A DNA stretch of 64,000 nucleotides. It comes from Pseudomonas rustica. GTDB lineage: Bacteria; Pseudomonadota; Gammaproteobacteria; Pseudomonadales; Pseudomonadaceae. The notes below the pieces were generated by a model. It saw only the letters and a list, made by a program, of their open reading frames with translations. It searched no databases and was not told the origin of the DNA. Position 1 is the stretch's first letter; the number at the start of each line of letters is the position of its first letter. Position numbers and translations under genes: made by a program. Where the stretch lies: NCBI RefSeq assembly GCF_018336155.1, contig NZ_JAGYHF010000002.1, positions 1 through 64,000 of the forward strand, read 5' to 3'. Shown here piece by piece: positions 55,335-64,000 of this stretch.

Positions 55335-56014
55335 GTGAGGCTCCGGGTCACGGCGGACAGCAACTGTTCTTCATCCAGCCAACGCAGGCTGCGACCGCGA
55401 AATTGCAAAACGCCTCGGGTGTATTTGGCACTGGCCTGCACCCCGGATTGTGAGGCGGCATCGAGGATGCGCTCGTCGATCGCATGAATGCCGTCGACTT
55501 CATCCACCGGCACCACCACCGGCCCGCCATGGGCGGCGATGATCAGCATGCGCGGCATCACCCGCCCGGTGCTGACCGGCGCGGCATTGGCGTCCAGATC
55601 AAGCAACTCAACCAGCGACAGACACGCCACCAGTGCGCCGCGCACGTTGGCCACGCCAAGCAAGGCCCGTGAGCGCTGGTGCGGCAACGAGTGGATCGCC
55701 TGCATTGGCGCCACTTCGACCAGACTGCGCGTTGCCAGCCCAAGCCATTCTTCGCCGAGACGGAACATCAGCAAGGAACGGGTTTTGACGTCGGTTTCAA
55801 CCGCAGCGGCCACCGGATCGCGCTCATCCTGCTGCAACGAGTAACGGTCGAGCAATCGCGTGGCGGCGGCGGAATACACCGCGCAGTTGCGGCAATGAAT
55901 GTGTTCTTCCAGCAGCGGACAGGACTTGTCGCCATGGATGCCGATGCGGTTCCAGCAATCGTCGATGGCCCGGGCGTCTTCGTGGGTGACGTTCAAGGTG
56001 TCGGACGCGATCAT
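55331..56014 (-). CDS. wspD: CheW-like coupling protein WspD
   Basis: A 227 aa CheW-domain adaptor linking WspA and WspE. Residues 80-220 carry the CheW fold (LLMFRLGEEWLGLATRSLVEV). The N-terminal 60 residues are extra and contain a cluster CPLLEEHIHCRNC, possibly a metal-binding site. Overlaps wspC and wspE by four bases. Confidence 0.92.
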   Translation of the reverse strand: MIASDTLNVTHEDARAIDDCWNRIGIHGDKSCPLLEEHIHCRNCAVYSAAATRLLDRYSLQQDERDPVAAAVETDVKTRSLLMFRLGEEWLGLATRSLVEVAPMQAIHSLPHQRSRALLGVANVRGALVACLSLVELLDLDANAAPVSTGRVMPRMLIIAAHGGPVVVPVDEVDGIHAIDERILDAASQSGVQASAKYTRGVLQFRGRSLRWLDEEQLLSAVTRSLT

Positions 56015-57282
56015 CGTTTACGCTCACTGTCGGCGGTGCGGCCGCTGCGGGCAGCGCGCTCCTGCAATCGTCTGGCACCGGCGCTGTCACCCTGGGCCTG
56101 CAGCAATGCGGCCAGGTGCATCAGCGCTTCGGGGTGTTGCGGTTCGAGGTACAGAGCTTTGCGGTAGAAACCTTGGGCTTCGAGGGTCAGGCCGGCGACA
56201 TCGCTGAGCAGACCGAGCCAGTAGAACACCTGCGCCACCGGTTCGTGACTGCGCAAATACTGTTCACACGCGGCGCGGGCCTCGGCACTTTTGCCTTCGT
56301 TGGCCAGCGCGGCGATGTTCGCCAGCAGCGTTGCCGCGTCCGGGTTGGCGCTGGCGCGGGTGGTCGGCATTGGCGTCACTGCGCTGAACGGCCGATTGCG
56401 TACCGGCGTTGGCGGCGTGCTGCGTGGCGGTGGGCTGATCGGCAACGTGACCGGTTTCGGCGTCGGCAGTGGCTCGGGATGCGGATCGCTGTGACGACTG
56501 AACGCGAACGACTGCGGGATGCCGATCGAACGCATGCCCAGACGCCCGAGCAGACTGCCCTCGGCCGGGCCGATGAACAGCACGCCGTCGTCATGGGTGA
56601 GGCGTTTGAGCACTTCGAACACTTGCTTCTGCGTCGCTTGGTCGAAATAGATCAGCAGGTTGCGACAGAACACAAAATCGAACGGCGGATCGCTGGCCCA
56701 CAACGTTGGATCAAGCACGTTGCCGACCTGCAAACGCACCTGCTCGCGGACGTTCTCGTTGAGCAAATGACCGTCCTGTTGCGCACTGAAATGCCGCTCA
56801 CGATAAGTCAGTTCATCGCCACGAAAGGAGTTTTTGCCGTACAGCGCGCGCCGGGCTTTTTCCACCGACAGCGGGCTGACGTCCATGCCGTCGACTTTGA
56901 ATTGATGCGGTTTGAGCCCGGCATCGAGCAACGCCATGGCAATCGAATAAGGTTCTTCGCCGGTCGAACACGGCAGGCTGAGGATGCGCAGCGCGCGCAT
57001 GTTGTTTAGCTCGCCAAGGCGTTTCAGAGCCAGTTTGCCCAGCGTCGCGAAAGATTCCGGGTAACGGAAAAACCACGTTTCCGGGACAATCACCGCTTCG
57101 ATCAGCGCTTGCTGTTCATCGCGCGAACCTTGCAGCAACTGCCAGTATTCTTCGGCGTTGGCCGCTTGCGACAGCGTGGTGCGCTGACGCACCGCACGCT
57201 CGATGATCGCCGGGCCCACCGAGGTCACATCGAGGCCGATGCGCTCTTTGAGGAAGTCGAAAAAGCGCTGATCGCTGCTCAT
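56011..57282 (-). CDS. wspC: Chemoreceptor methyltransferase WspC (CheR with TPR tail)
   Basis: A CheR-type SAM methyltransferase (residues about 1-270; SLPCSTGEEPYSIAM, VFCRNLLIYFD) that methylates WspA. A proline-rich linker at about 275-310 is followed by a C-terminal TPR region (VAQVFYWLGLLSDVAGLTLEAQGFYRKALYLEPQHPEALMHLA in outline). The 423 aa length suits WspC. Overlaps wspB and wspD. Confidence 0.93.
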   Translation of the reverse strand: MSSDQRFFDFLKERIGLDVTSVGPAIIERAVRQRTTLSQAANAEEYWQLLQGSRDEQQALIEAVIVPETWFFRYPESFATLGKLALKRLGELNNMRALRILSLPCSTGEEPYSIAMALLDAGLKPHQFKVDGMDVSPLSVEKARRALYGKNSFRGDELTYRERHFSAQQDGHLLNENVREQVRLQVGNVLDPTLWASDPPFDFVFCRNLLIYFDQATQKQVFEVLKRLTHDDGVLFIGPAEGSLLGRLGMRSIGIPQSFAFSRHSDPHPEPLPTPKPVTLPISPPPRSTPPTPVRNRPFSAVTPMPTTRASANPDAATLLANIAALANEGKSAEARAACEQYLRSHEPVAQVFYWLGLLSDVAGLTLEAQGFYRKALYLEPQHPEALMHLAALLQAQGDSAGARRLQERAARSGRTADSERKR

Positions 57283-57815
57283 GGCTGCCCCTCGAACTGC
57301 GCCGGACTCAGCGGCGGATCGGGGAACAGCAAGGCGCGCACGCCGTCATCGAGCAAATCGTTGACCCGCACCCATTGCACCAGCCCCTGCGCATCTTCGC
57401 GCACCGGGCCGAGGTACGGCGCCTCGCGATTGTCGAGGCCGTACGGCTGAAAATCCTGCGGGTTGCAGCGCAACGTGTCGGTGGCCTGTTCAAGAATCAG
57501 CCCGAGCCATTGCCCCGGCTGCGACTCGTCCGGGCGGTAATGCACCAGCACCAGTCGCGTGCTGGTGCGCGCCTCGGCCGGTTGACCGAATGTCAGCGCG
57601 CTGAGGTCAATCACCGGCACCACCGCACCACGATAAGCGAAGACCCCGGCGACCCATTGCGGCGCCCGCGCGATCGGTTTCAATGGCAGGCGCGGCAGCA
57701 CTTCCGCCACCTCGGTCGCGCGCAACGCGTAACGTTCGCTGCCAATGCGAAACAGCAGGAACAACGCCTGCTTCGCCACCGGGGCGACGTTGCGTTTGGC
57801 GATGATTTCGCTCAT
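57279..57815 (-). CDS. wspB: CheW-like coupling protein WspB
   Basis: A 178 aa CheW adaptor (LFLLFRIGSERYALRATEV, GVFAYRGAVVPVIDL) that joins WspA to WspE. Its start touches the wspA stop and its stop overlaps the wspC start, so translation is tightly coupled. WspB and WspD together provide two different adaptors for the array. Confidence 0.93.
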   Translation of the reverse strand: MSEIIAKRNVAPVAKQALFLLFRIGSERYALRATEVAEVLPRLPLKPIARAPQWVAGVFAYRGAVVPVIDLSALTFGQPAEARTSTRLVLVHYRPDESQPGQWLGLILEQATDTLRCNPQDFQPYGLDNREAPYLGPVREDAQGLVQWVRVNDLLDDGVRALLFPDPPLSPAQFEGQP

Positions 57816-59437
57816 CAGACTTTGAATCGCGAGACGCCGCTGCGCAGCCCAACGGCCACCTGGCTCAGTTCGTCGATGGCGAAACTGGCCTGACGCAGCG
57901 ATTCAACGGTCTGGCTGCTGGCATCGCCCAACTGCACCAGCGCGTGGTTGATCTGCTCGGCGCCGGTGGCTTGCGCCTGCATGCCTTCGTTGACCATCAA
58001 CACGCGCGGCGCCAGCGCCTGCACTTGATGAATGATCTGCGACAACTGCTCGCCGACCTGCTGCACTTCGGACATGCCGCGACGCACTTCTTCGGAGAAC
58101 TTGTCCATGCCCATCACACCCGCCGACACCGCCGACTGAATCTCGCGCACCATTTGTTCGATGTCATACGTGGCGACCGCAGTCTGATCCGCCAGACGGC
58201 GCACTTCGGTGGCGACCACGGCAAAACCACGGCCGTATTCACCGGCCTTCTCGGCTTCGATGGCGGCGTTGAGCGAGAGCAGGTTGGTCTGGTCGGCGAC
58301 TTTGACGATGGTCACCACCACCTGATTAATGTTGCCGGCCTTCTCGTTGAGGATCGCCAGTTTGGCGTTGACCAGATCGGCGGCGCCCATCACCGAGTGC
58401 ATGGTGTCTTCCATGCGTGCGAGGCCTTGCTGGCCGGAGCCGGCGGCCACCGAGGCCTGATCGGCAGCGGTGGAGACTTCGGTCATGGTGCGCACCAGAT
58501 CGCGCGACGTGGCGGCAATTTCGCGGGAGGTCGCGCCGATTTCGGTGGTGGTCGCGGCGGTTTCGGTGGCGGTGGCTTGCTGCTGTTTGGAAGTGGCGGC
58601 GATTTCAGTCACCGAGGTGGTTACCTGCACCGATGAGCGCTGCGCCTGGGACACCAGCGAGGTCAGCTCGGTCATCATGTCGTTGAAGCCGGTTTCCACC
58701 GCGCCGAATTCGTCTTTGCGGTCGAGGTTCAGGCGCGAGCTGAGGTCGCCGGTGCGCATGATTTCGAGGATTTTCACGATGCGGTTCATTGGCGCCATGA
58801 TCGCGCGCATCAACAGCAGACCACACAAGCCGGCGGCCAGAACGGCGACCAGCAGGGAAATGATCATGCTGACTTTGGCGGCTGCCACAGCCTCATCGAT
58901 ATTGGCCATGGCCTGATCGGCGACTTTTTTGTTTTCGCCAATGATGTCGTTGAGCTTCATGCGGCCGGCGTACCAGGCTGGCGTGAGCTTCTCGTGGAAT
59001 ACCTTGATCGCATCGGCTTCCATGTTGCGTTTGTGCAAGTCGAGCACCACGTCCTGAAGTTGCAGATAGGCGTCGTGATACTTCTCGAACGCGGCGAACT
59101 CGCGGCGATCCTCGTCGGTCGCCATGGTCTTGCGGTAATTTTCCATCTGCTCCAGCAGGCGCGCCTCGAACGACTTGTAATCGGCCTCGTCTTCGCTGCT
59201 GATGCCCTGCCCTTCCTTGAGCCCCAACAGTTCCTGAGTCTGCAAATAGCTGTCGACCCACGCGCCGCGAATCATCGAGCTGTAATAAACCCCAGGAATC
59301 GCGTCGTCGCGGACACTGTTTTCACTGGCTTCGATCTTCAACAGTCGCGAATAGGAGAGCACCACCATCAGCAACATGATGGCGATAATCACCGCAAAGC
59401 TCGCCAAAATGCGTTGGCGCAACGTCCAGTTCTTCAC
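57815..59437 (-). CDS. wspA: Surface-sensing chemoreceptor WspA
   Basis: A 540 aa methyl-accepting protein: membrane segment at residues about 10-30, a helical periplasmic sensor (about 31-190), a second membrane segment (about 191-212), HAMP (about 213-265) and a signalling domain with the hairpin NLLSLNAAIEAEKAGEYGRG and the VVATEVRRLADQT block. WspA detects surface contact or envelope stress and starts the Wsp pathway. It is the first gene of the leftward wspABCDEFR cluster. Confidence 0.95.
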   Translation of the reverse strand: MKNWTLRQRILASFAVIIAIMLLMVVLSYSRLLKIEASENSVRDDAIPGVYYSSMIRGAWVDSYLQTQELLGLKEGQGISSEDEADYKSFEARLLEQMENYRKTMATDEDRREFAAFEKYHDAYLQLQDVVLDLHKRNMEADAIKVFHEKLTPAWYAGRMKLNDIIGENKKVADQAMANIDEAVAAAKVSMIISLLVAVLAAGLCGLLLMRAIMAPMNRIVKILEIMRTGDLSSRLNLDRKDEFGAVETGFNDMMTELTSLVSQAQRSSVQVTTSVTEIAATSKQQQATATETAATTTEIGATSREIAATSRDLVRTMTEVSTAADQASVAAGSGQQGLARMEDTMHSVMGAADLVNAKLAILNEKAGNINQVVVTIVKVADQTNLLSLNAAIEAEKAGEYGRGFAVVATEVRRLADQTAVATYDIEQMVREIQSAVSAGVMGMDKFSEEVRRGMSEVQQVGEQLSQIIHQVQALAPRVLMVNEGMQAQATGAEQINHALVQLGDASSQTVESLRQASFAIDELSQVAVGLRSGVSRFKV

Positions 59438-59470
59438 AGTGATTCCTCGTGCCTAGGTCGAAATGCGGGG

Positions 59471-59476
59471 AGTATA
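59471..59476 (-). promoter_or_regulatory. Possible -10 element of the wsp operon
   Basis: Read leftward, TATACT lies 34 bases before the wspA start, with no convincing -35 box. The surrounding 59438-59660 has no gene. Confidence 0.3.
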
Positions 59477-59659
59477 GCCGAGGGCGGTGTTTCATTTATA
59501 AGACGCTTTTTAACCCCCGGGCCTGCCCGACGCGGTTGGCGGGAGGCTCTAAGGTGGGACTGTCCGACAATCAGGGGTGGGCGTGCCAGCGATGAAACGG
59601 CAAAAAGAGGCGACGCAATGGCCATTACGGCCCTACTGCATCAGGTGCCTAACCAAAAT

Positions 59660-60125
59660 CTCATGACCACCACAACCAAAAGTGGGAGCGGGCTTGCTCG
59701 CGAAGGCGCTGTGTCAGTCAACACTTTGAATAACTGATAGACCGCATTCGCGAGCAAGCCCGCTCCCACAGGGATAGTGGCCGACTTTCAGACTGCGCTT
59801 GCTGGGGACAGCGGTGTTGCAATCTCGGATGCCATCTCATGATCACCTCAATCAAATGTGGGAGCGGGCTTGCTCGCGAAGGCGATGCATCAGTCAACAC
59901 TTTGGGTAACTGATAGACCGCATTCGCGAGCAAGCCCGCTCCCACAGGGGATGGTGGCCGGCTTTCAGACTGCGCTTGCTGGGGACAGCGGTTTTGCAAT
60001 CTCGGATGCCATCTCATGACCACCACAACCAAAAGTGGGAGCGGGCTTGCTCGCGAAGGCGCTGTGTCAGTCAACACTTTGAATAACTGATAGACCGCAT
60101 TCGCGAGCAAGCCCGCTCCCACAGG
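59660..60125. repeat. Three tandem copies of a REP pair, period about 177 bases
   Basis: GTGGGAGCGGGCTTGCTCGC begins at 59682, 59858 and 60035, each followed about 65-90 bases later by its inverted partner. Between them the spacer TTTCAGACTGCGCTTGCTGG and TCTCGGATGCCATCTCATGA is nearly identical, so one unit of REP pair plus spacer has been tandemly duplicated. It fills the gap between wspA and the acyltransferase gene. Confidence 0.93.
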
Positions 60126-60140
60126 GGATGGTGGCTGGGC

Positions 60141-61196
60141 TTAAGACTGTGCTTGCAGGGGGAAGCCGTTGCGCAATCTTGTGATGATCGCCCTTCCCAC
60201 GCCGACACTGGGTTTTTCCAGCAATCGGTAGCTGACGCTGGCTAGCAGCAGCGTTGCCAGCACGTAGCAGAGGAAGACGCCCGGGTTGAATTGCGCCTGA
60301 AGAACCGTCGCGTGCGCTGCCCACTCCAGAAAAAACGGGTGCATCAGATACACCGAATAACTGATCGTGCCCAGATACGTCAGGCTCTTGAAGTGACGGC
60401 GGAAAAACAAGGTCATAGCCAGCGCAAACGCCATCCCCGCCAGATAGCTGACCAGGTAGGCGTAGGGATTTTCGTTGTGCCCATAGTCGGCGTTGTAGGC
60501 CAACAGGCAAATCACCGGCAGCAATACCACGAACAACGCCAGCCAGACTGCGACGAATTGGCGAAGGGAAGCGGTGCCCGCACCGAGGCTGACATCTCGC
60601 CAGAGGCTGCCAAAAAACATGATCGACAGGCACAGCGGCAGCGCCACCGGGATCTTTTTCGCCAGATAGAACCGGGCTGCTGCAAAGATCAGTGCCACGA
60701 TCAGCAAACCAATGGCCGCGCCAAATCGCACGCCGGCCTTGCGCAAAAGCCCCACGCTGAACAGCGCCGCGCAGGCCATGTAAAAGAACATCTCAATGAT
60801 CAGCGTCCAGTAAACCCCAAACAGATCCGGGGTTTTCAGAAGCGCCTGAAACATCGTCATGTTAATCAGCACGGTCGAGACCGGCACCGGCGTCGACAAA
60901 AACCAATACGAACTCAACACCGCCAGCGCAATGGAAAACCAGTACGCCGGGTACAACCGGAATAACCGCGAAACGGCGAACGCCGCCAGCGCATGCCGAC
61001 CTTCTTTCAGGCTGTAGGGAATGACCATTCCGCTGAGCAGAAAGAAGATCACCACGCCCACCTGTCCGAGGTTCACGTAGGTAAAGAAAAACGTGTCCTT
61101 GAGCGGCGTTCTTTCGATGAAGTGCGCAGCCACGACCAACAATGCCGCGATGCCTCGCAGGGCATCCAGATGCGTCAGACGATTGGACGTGGTCAT
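60141..61196 (-). CDS. Acyltransferase 3 (OafA-like) membrane protein, 351 aa
   Basis: About ten membrane segments. The N-terminus HLDALRGIAALLVVAAHFIE is the signature of acyltransferase-3 proteins and carries the catalytic-type His. SYSVYLMHPFFL is the other typical motif. Members acetylate or succinylate lipopolysaccharide O-antigen, exopolysaccharide or glucans. No glycosyltransferase or surface polysaccharide cluster is adjacent, so the acceptor is unknown. Confidence 0.85.
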   Translation of the reverse strand: MTTSNRLTHLDALRGIAALLVVAAHFIERTPLKDTFFFTYVNLGQVGVVIFFLLSGMVIPYSLKEGRHALAAFAVSRLFRLYPAYWFSIALAVLSSYWFLSTPVPVSTVLINMTMFQALLKTPDLFGVYWTLIIEMFFYMACAALFSVGLLRKAGVRFGAAIGLLIVALIFAAARFYLAKKIPVALPLCLSIMFFGSLWRDVSLGAGTASLRQFVAVWLALFVVLLPVICLLAYNADYGHNENPYAYLVSYLAGMAFALAMTLFFRRHFKSLTYLGTISYSVYLMHPFFLEWAAHATVLQAQFNPGVFLCYVLATLLLASVSYRLLEKPSVGVGRAIITRLRNGFPLQAQS

Positions 61197-61259
61197 GCGT
61201 TGTTCCCGTAAATGTGCGAGGCGCTACAAACTACCGACGGCCCCGACAACCTACAAGAT

Positions 61260-61982
61260 TTAAGTCAACGCCTGGCGCACCTGCTTCTCCAGTTCGATTT
61301 TCAGACCGGGCTCCAGCTTCAACTGCCGCGCCAGTTCATCCAGATAGCTCTTCTCCATGAAGTTCTCTTCGTCCACCAGCATCACACTGGCGATGTACAT
61401 CTCGGCGGCCATTTCCGGCGTACTCGCGGCGCGGGCGACGTCGGTGGGATCCAGAGGTTTGTTGAGTTCAGCATGCAGCCAGTGTTGCAGCTCCTGATCG
61501 TTGTCGAGTTTGGTGAATTCACCTTCGATCAACTGACGCTCGCGATCATCGATGTGGCCGTCAGCCTTGGCGGCGGCGACCAGTGCTTTGAGAATCGCCT
61601 GACTGTGTTGCTCGACTTGCGCCGCTGGCAGACGGTCGATCGTCTGCGGTTCAGTTTGTGGCGCGATGCCTTTCTGCGCGTTGTAGTTGCCGTAGGCCTT
61701 GTAAGCCAGCACACCCAGCGCCGCGAGGCCGCCATAAATCGCGACTTTGCCGCCGACCTTGCGCACTTTTTTGTTACCGAGCAGCAGGCCCATTGCGCCA
61801 GCCGCCAGCGCTCCGCCGCCCGCGCCTGACAACAGGCCGCCGAGGCCACCGGAGCCAGATGCGCCACCGAGCAAGCCGCCCAAGCCTCCACCGGAGGATT
61901 TGTTCTGCGAACCACCGGCCTTGTTCTGCAACAGATCCTGGCCGGACTTGAGTAGTTGATCGAGCAATCCACGGGTGTTCAT
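61260..61982 (-). CDS. DUF533/TerB-like protein with glycine-rich N-terminus, 240 aa
   Basis: The N-terminus (residues about 25-75) is dominated by GGLGGLLGG-type glycine runs and a hydrophobic stretch (VAIYGGLAALGVLAYKAYG), suggesting membrane contact. Residues about 125-240 match DUF533/TerB (ILKALVAAAKADGHIDDRERQLIEG outline, then MYIASVMLVDEENFMEKSYLDELA). Function unknown; TerB relatives occur near stress operons. Also called YebE-like. Confidence 0.82.
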   Translation of the reverse strand: MNTRGLLDQLLKSGQDLLQNKAGGSQNKSSGGGLGGLLGGASGSGGLGGLLSGAGGGALAAGAMGLLLGNKKVRKVGGKVAIYGGLAALGVLAYKAYGNYNAQKGIAPQTEPQTIDRLPAAQVEQHSQAILKALVAAAKADGHIDDRERQLIEGEFTKLDNDQELQHWLHAELNKPLDPTDVARAASTPEMAAEMYIASVMLVDEENFMEKSYLDELARQLKLEPGLKIELEKQVRQALT

Positions 61983-62158
61983 GTTCCGCCTCCAAAACAG
62001 GGGTTATCCGGATCTATAAGGCCTCCAGCCTAGTTCGAAAGTGCCCGTGACCGGCCTGCGAGTGTGCTTCCAGATGTTGCTCGCTGCCCGCAGGCCTTCG
62101 TGAAAATAGATATACACTCAGATCCATCTATAAAAACCGCCCACCGGGTATTCCCGTC

Positions 62159-63073
62159 ATGATGACCCTGCGTCAGATTCGTCACTTTATCGCTGTGGCC
62201 GAGACCGGCTCGATCTCCGCCGCCGCGCAAACCGCGTTCATTTCCCAGTCGACCCTGACGTTAGCGATCCAGCAACTGGAAGAAGAAATCGGTGTCAGCC
62301 TGTTCAGCCGTCACGCCAAAGGCATGACGCTTACGCACCAAGGTCATCAATTCCTACGTCAGGCGCACCTGATTCTTGCGACTGTGGACAACGCCAAACG
62401 CAGCCTGCAACAGAGCACCGACCAAGTTGCCGGGCAGTTGATCGTCGGCGTGACCAGTCTGGTCGCCGGTTATTACCTCGCGGATCTGCTCACCCGTTTT
62501 CAGCGCGCCTATCCCAACGTCGAGATCCGCGTGATGGAAGACGAGCGCCCGTATATCGAACATTTGCTGGTCAGCGGCGAGATCGATGTCGGCGTGTTGA
62601 TCCTCTCCAACCTCGAAGATCGCCACGCCTTGCAGACCGAAGTGTTGACTCACTCGCCGCACCGTTTGTGGCTCCCGGCCCAGCATCCACTGCTCGAACA
62701 CGACAGCATCAACCTCGCCGATGTCGCCCGCGAGCCGTTGATTCAACTCAACGTCGATGAAATGGATCGTAATGCCCAACGCCTATGGCGCGGCGCCGGC
62801 CTGCAACCAAAAATCACCCTGAGAACCGCATCGACGGAGGCTGTGCGAAGTCTGGTCGCCGCCGGTTTGGGCGTATCGATCCAGCCAGACATGACCTATC
62901 GCCCTTGGTCACTCGAAGGCGACATCATCGAAGCAAGACCGATTGCCGACTTGAATCAAACCCTTGACGTCGGCTTGGCCTGGCGCCGTGGCACCGCGCG
63001 CCCCGCTCTCGTCGATCCATTTCTCACTGTGGCCCGCGAACAGCCCCACGGTGGGCGCAAGCCATCTATTTAA
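62159..63073 (+). CDS. LysR-family transcriptional regulator, 304 aa
   Basis: The winged helix-turn-helix covers residues 1-60 (LRQIRHFIAVAETGSISAAA, ISQSTLTLAIQQLEEEIG), and the substrate-binding domain follows (VAGQLIVGVTSLVAGYYLADLL). The start may be either of two adjacent ATGs (62159 or 62162). The aldehyde dehydrogenase gene begins 101 bases downstream on the same strand and is a plausible target, but the effector is unknown. Confidence 0.85.
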   Translation: MMTLRQIRHFIAVAETGSISAAAQTAFISQSTLTLAIQQLEEEIGVSLFSRHAKGMTLTHQGHQFLRQAHLILATVDNAKRSLQQSTDQVAGQLIVGVTSLVAGYYLADLLTRFQRAYPNVEIRVMEDERPYIEHLLVSGEIDVGVLILSNLEDRHALQTEVLTHSPHRLWLPAQHPLLEHDSINLADVAREPLIQLNVDEMDRNAQRLWRGAGLQPKITLRTASTEAVRSLVAAGLGVSIQPDMTYRPWSLEGDIIEARPIADLNQTLDVGLAWRRGTARPALVDPFLTVAREQPHGGRKPSI

Positions 63074-63174
63074 TCGAATGCTGCCTTCAGTATTTAGAAT
63101 TTGTCGACCTCGGAGCCGCGCACTAGTCTTGCTGCATCTATAAGACGGTCGGCTCCCGATATCAGGGAGCAACA

Positions 63175-64000
63175 ATGGCCACACAAGAAAAGAGAACGCG
63201 GAAAATGGCTGGCGCGCAAACCCCAATGTGTACCGCGTTGTTGATCGATGGCGAATTGGTCGCCGGGGAAGGTTTTGTCGAGCCGATTCTCAATCCGGCC
63301 ACCGGTGAAATCCTCACCCACATCGCCGAGGCCAGCACCGAGCAAGTCGAAGCCGCCATCCTCGCCGCCCACCGCGCCTTCGCCGAATGGTCGCGCACCA
63401 CGCCGCAGCAACGTTCGAATCTGTTGCTCGACATCGCCAACGCCGTCGAAAAACACGCCGACCACCTCGCCCGCCTCGAATCGCTGAACTGCGGCAAGCC
63501 GTTGCACCTGGCACGTCAGGATGATTTGACCGCGACCGTCGATGTGTTCCGTTTCTTCGCCGGCGCCGTGCGTTGCCAGACCGGTCAGCTCAGCGGCGAA
63601 TACCTGCCGGGCTACACCAGCATGGTGCGCCGCGATCCGATTGGCGTGGTCGCCTCGATTGCGCCGTGGAATTACCCGATCATGATGGCCGCGTGGAAAA
63701 TCGCCCCGGCCCTCGCCGCCGGCAACACGCTGGTGTTCAAACCCTCCGAACACACACCGCTGTCGATCCTCGCCCTGGCGCCAGCGCTGGCCGAAATCCT
63801 CCCGCGCGGGGTGATCAACATCATCTGCGGTGGCGGCGAAGGCGTCGGCAGCCATTTGGTCGGCCACGCGAAAGTGCGCATGGTCTCGCTGACCGGCGAT
63901 ATCGTCACCGGGCAGAAAATCCTCCAGGCCGCCGCGAAAACCCTGAAACGCACGCACCTCGAACTCGGCGGCAAAGCCCCGGTGATCGTCTGCAACGACG
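63175..64000 (+). CDS. Aldehyde dehydrogenase (PatD-like aminobutyraldehyde dehydrogenase), N-terminal 275 aa; cut by window end
   Basis: The first 275 residues of an NAD-dependent aldehyde dehydrogenase. The segments LNPATGEI, ARLESLNCGKPL, DVFRFFAGAVRC, SIAPWNYPIMMAAWKIAPAL and HLELGGKAPV closely resemble gamma-aminobutyraldehyde dehydrogenase (PatD) of putrescine breakdown. The catalytic Cys should lie just beyond the window. Starting at 63175 is supported by AGGGAGCAAC; it adds about 10 residues compared with a second ATG, so the N-terminus is slightly long. The gene is incomplete only because the window ends. Confidence 0.85.
   Translation, partial: MATQEKRTRKMAGAQTPMCTALLIDGELVAGEGFVEPILNPATGEILTHIAEASTEQVEAAILAAHRAFAEWSRTTPQQRSNLLLDIANAVEKHADHLARLESLNCGKPLHLARQDDLTATVDVFRFFAGAVRCQTGQLSGEYLPGYTSMVRRDPIGVVASIAPWNYPIMMAAWKIAPALAAGNTLVFKPSEHTPLSILALAPALAEILPRGVINIICGGGEGVGSHLVGHAKVRMVSLTGDIVTGQKILQAAAKTLKRTHLELGGKAPVIVCND

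Noticed and set aside
59660..60125. Regular repeats that might be a CRISPR array
   Set aside because: The repeats are REP inverted pairs with conserved, not variable, spacers and a period of about 177 bases.

Overview
The window looks like chromosome of a Pseudomonas of the P. fluorescens group. The reasons are the many GTGGGAGCGGGCTTGCTCGCGA and GTAGGAGCTGCCGAAGGCTGCGATC type REP palindromes between genes, and a gene order that, from memory, largely follows the P. aeruginosa PA3664-PA3708 segment (dapD-csdA; mexKJ/mexL; rsmJ; tsaB-adk-ppc; lptF; lysS-prfB-wsp). All identifications come from reading motifs and neighbourhoods; no database search was run.

Layout. (1) 1-4816: one end of a prophage or integrative element, with small early-type genes, an excisionase and a tyrosine integrase, abutting an ArsC-like gene. 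(2) 4867-20625: core genes: dapD, the csdA-csdE-tcdA sulfur/tRNA set, a GH17-GT2 membrane glucan synthase, dapE-rlmA, a cold-shock protein, plsB, two YbaY-like proteins, a DUF4197 protein and a Fic protein. (3) 21040-26256: a dispersed structured repeat, then a MexJK-like RND pump with a divergent TetR repressor (MexL-like). (4) 26372-35179: rsmJ, a protein with an internal duplication, an extensin-like protein, a PEP mutase-family enzyme, a DUF72 gene pair, tsaB, adk and ppc.

(5) 35393-41716 is the accessory region of most interest. Two paralogous small proteins are followed by four AT-rich genes read right to left: an HNH-like zinc-knuckle protein, a PD-(D/E)XK nuclease-like protein, a P-loop NTPase and a VRR-NUC-like nuclease. 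The first three genes overlap or nearly touch; the fourth follows after a 96-base gap containing a perfect palindrome. The set is lodged between core genes and looks like an uncharacterised anti-phage or anti-plasmid defence system. That function is inferred, not shown.

(6) 42243-50797: a putative AlgU-type promoter ahead of a DUF4398 lipoprotein and an LptF-like OmpA lipoprotein, a lipoprotein hydrolase, a DUF1704/QEGLA putative metallopeptidase, a TetR regulator, lysS, and prfB with its programmed +1 frameshift. (7) 51007-59437: the complete wspABCDEFR surface-sensing and cyclic-di-GMP cluster, transcribed right to left. (8) 59660-64000: three tandem REP pairs, an acyltransferase-3 protein, a DUF533 protein, a LysR regulator and the start of a PatD-like aldehyde dehydrogenase cut by the window end.

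I saw no rRNA, tRNA, CRISPR array or transposase gene.
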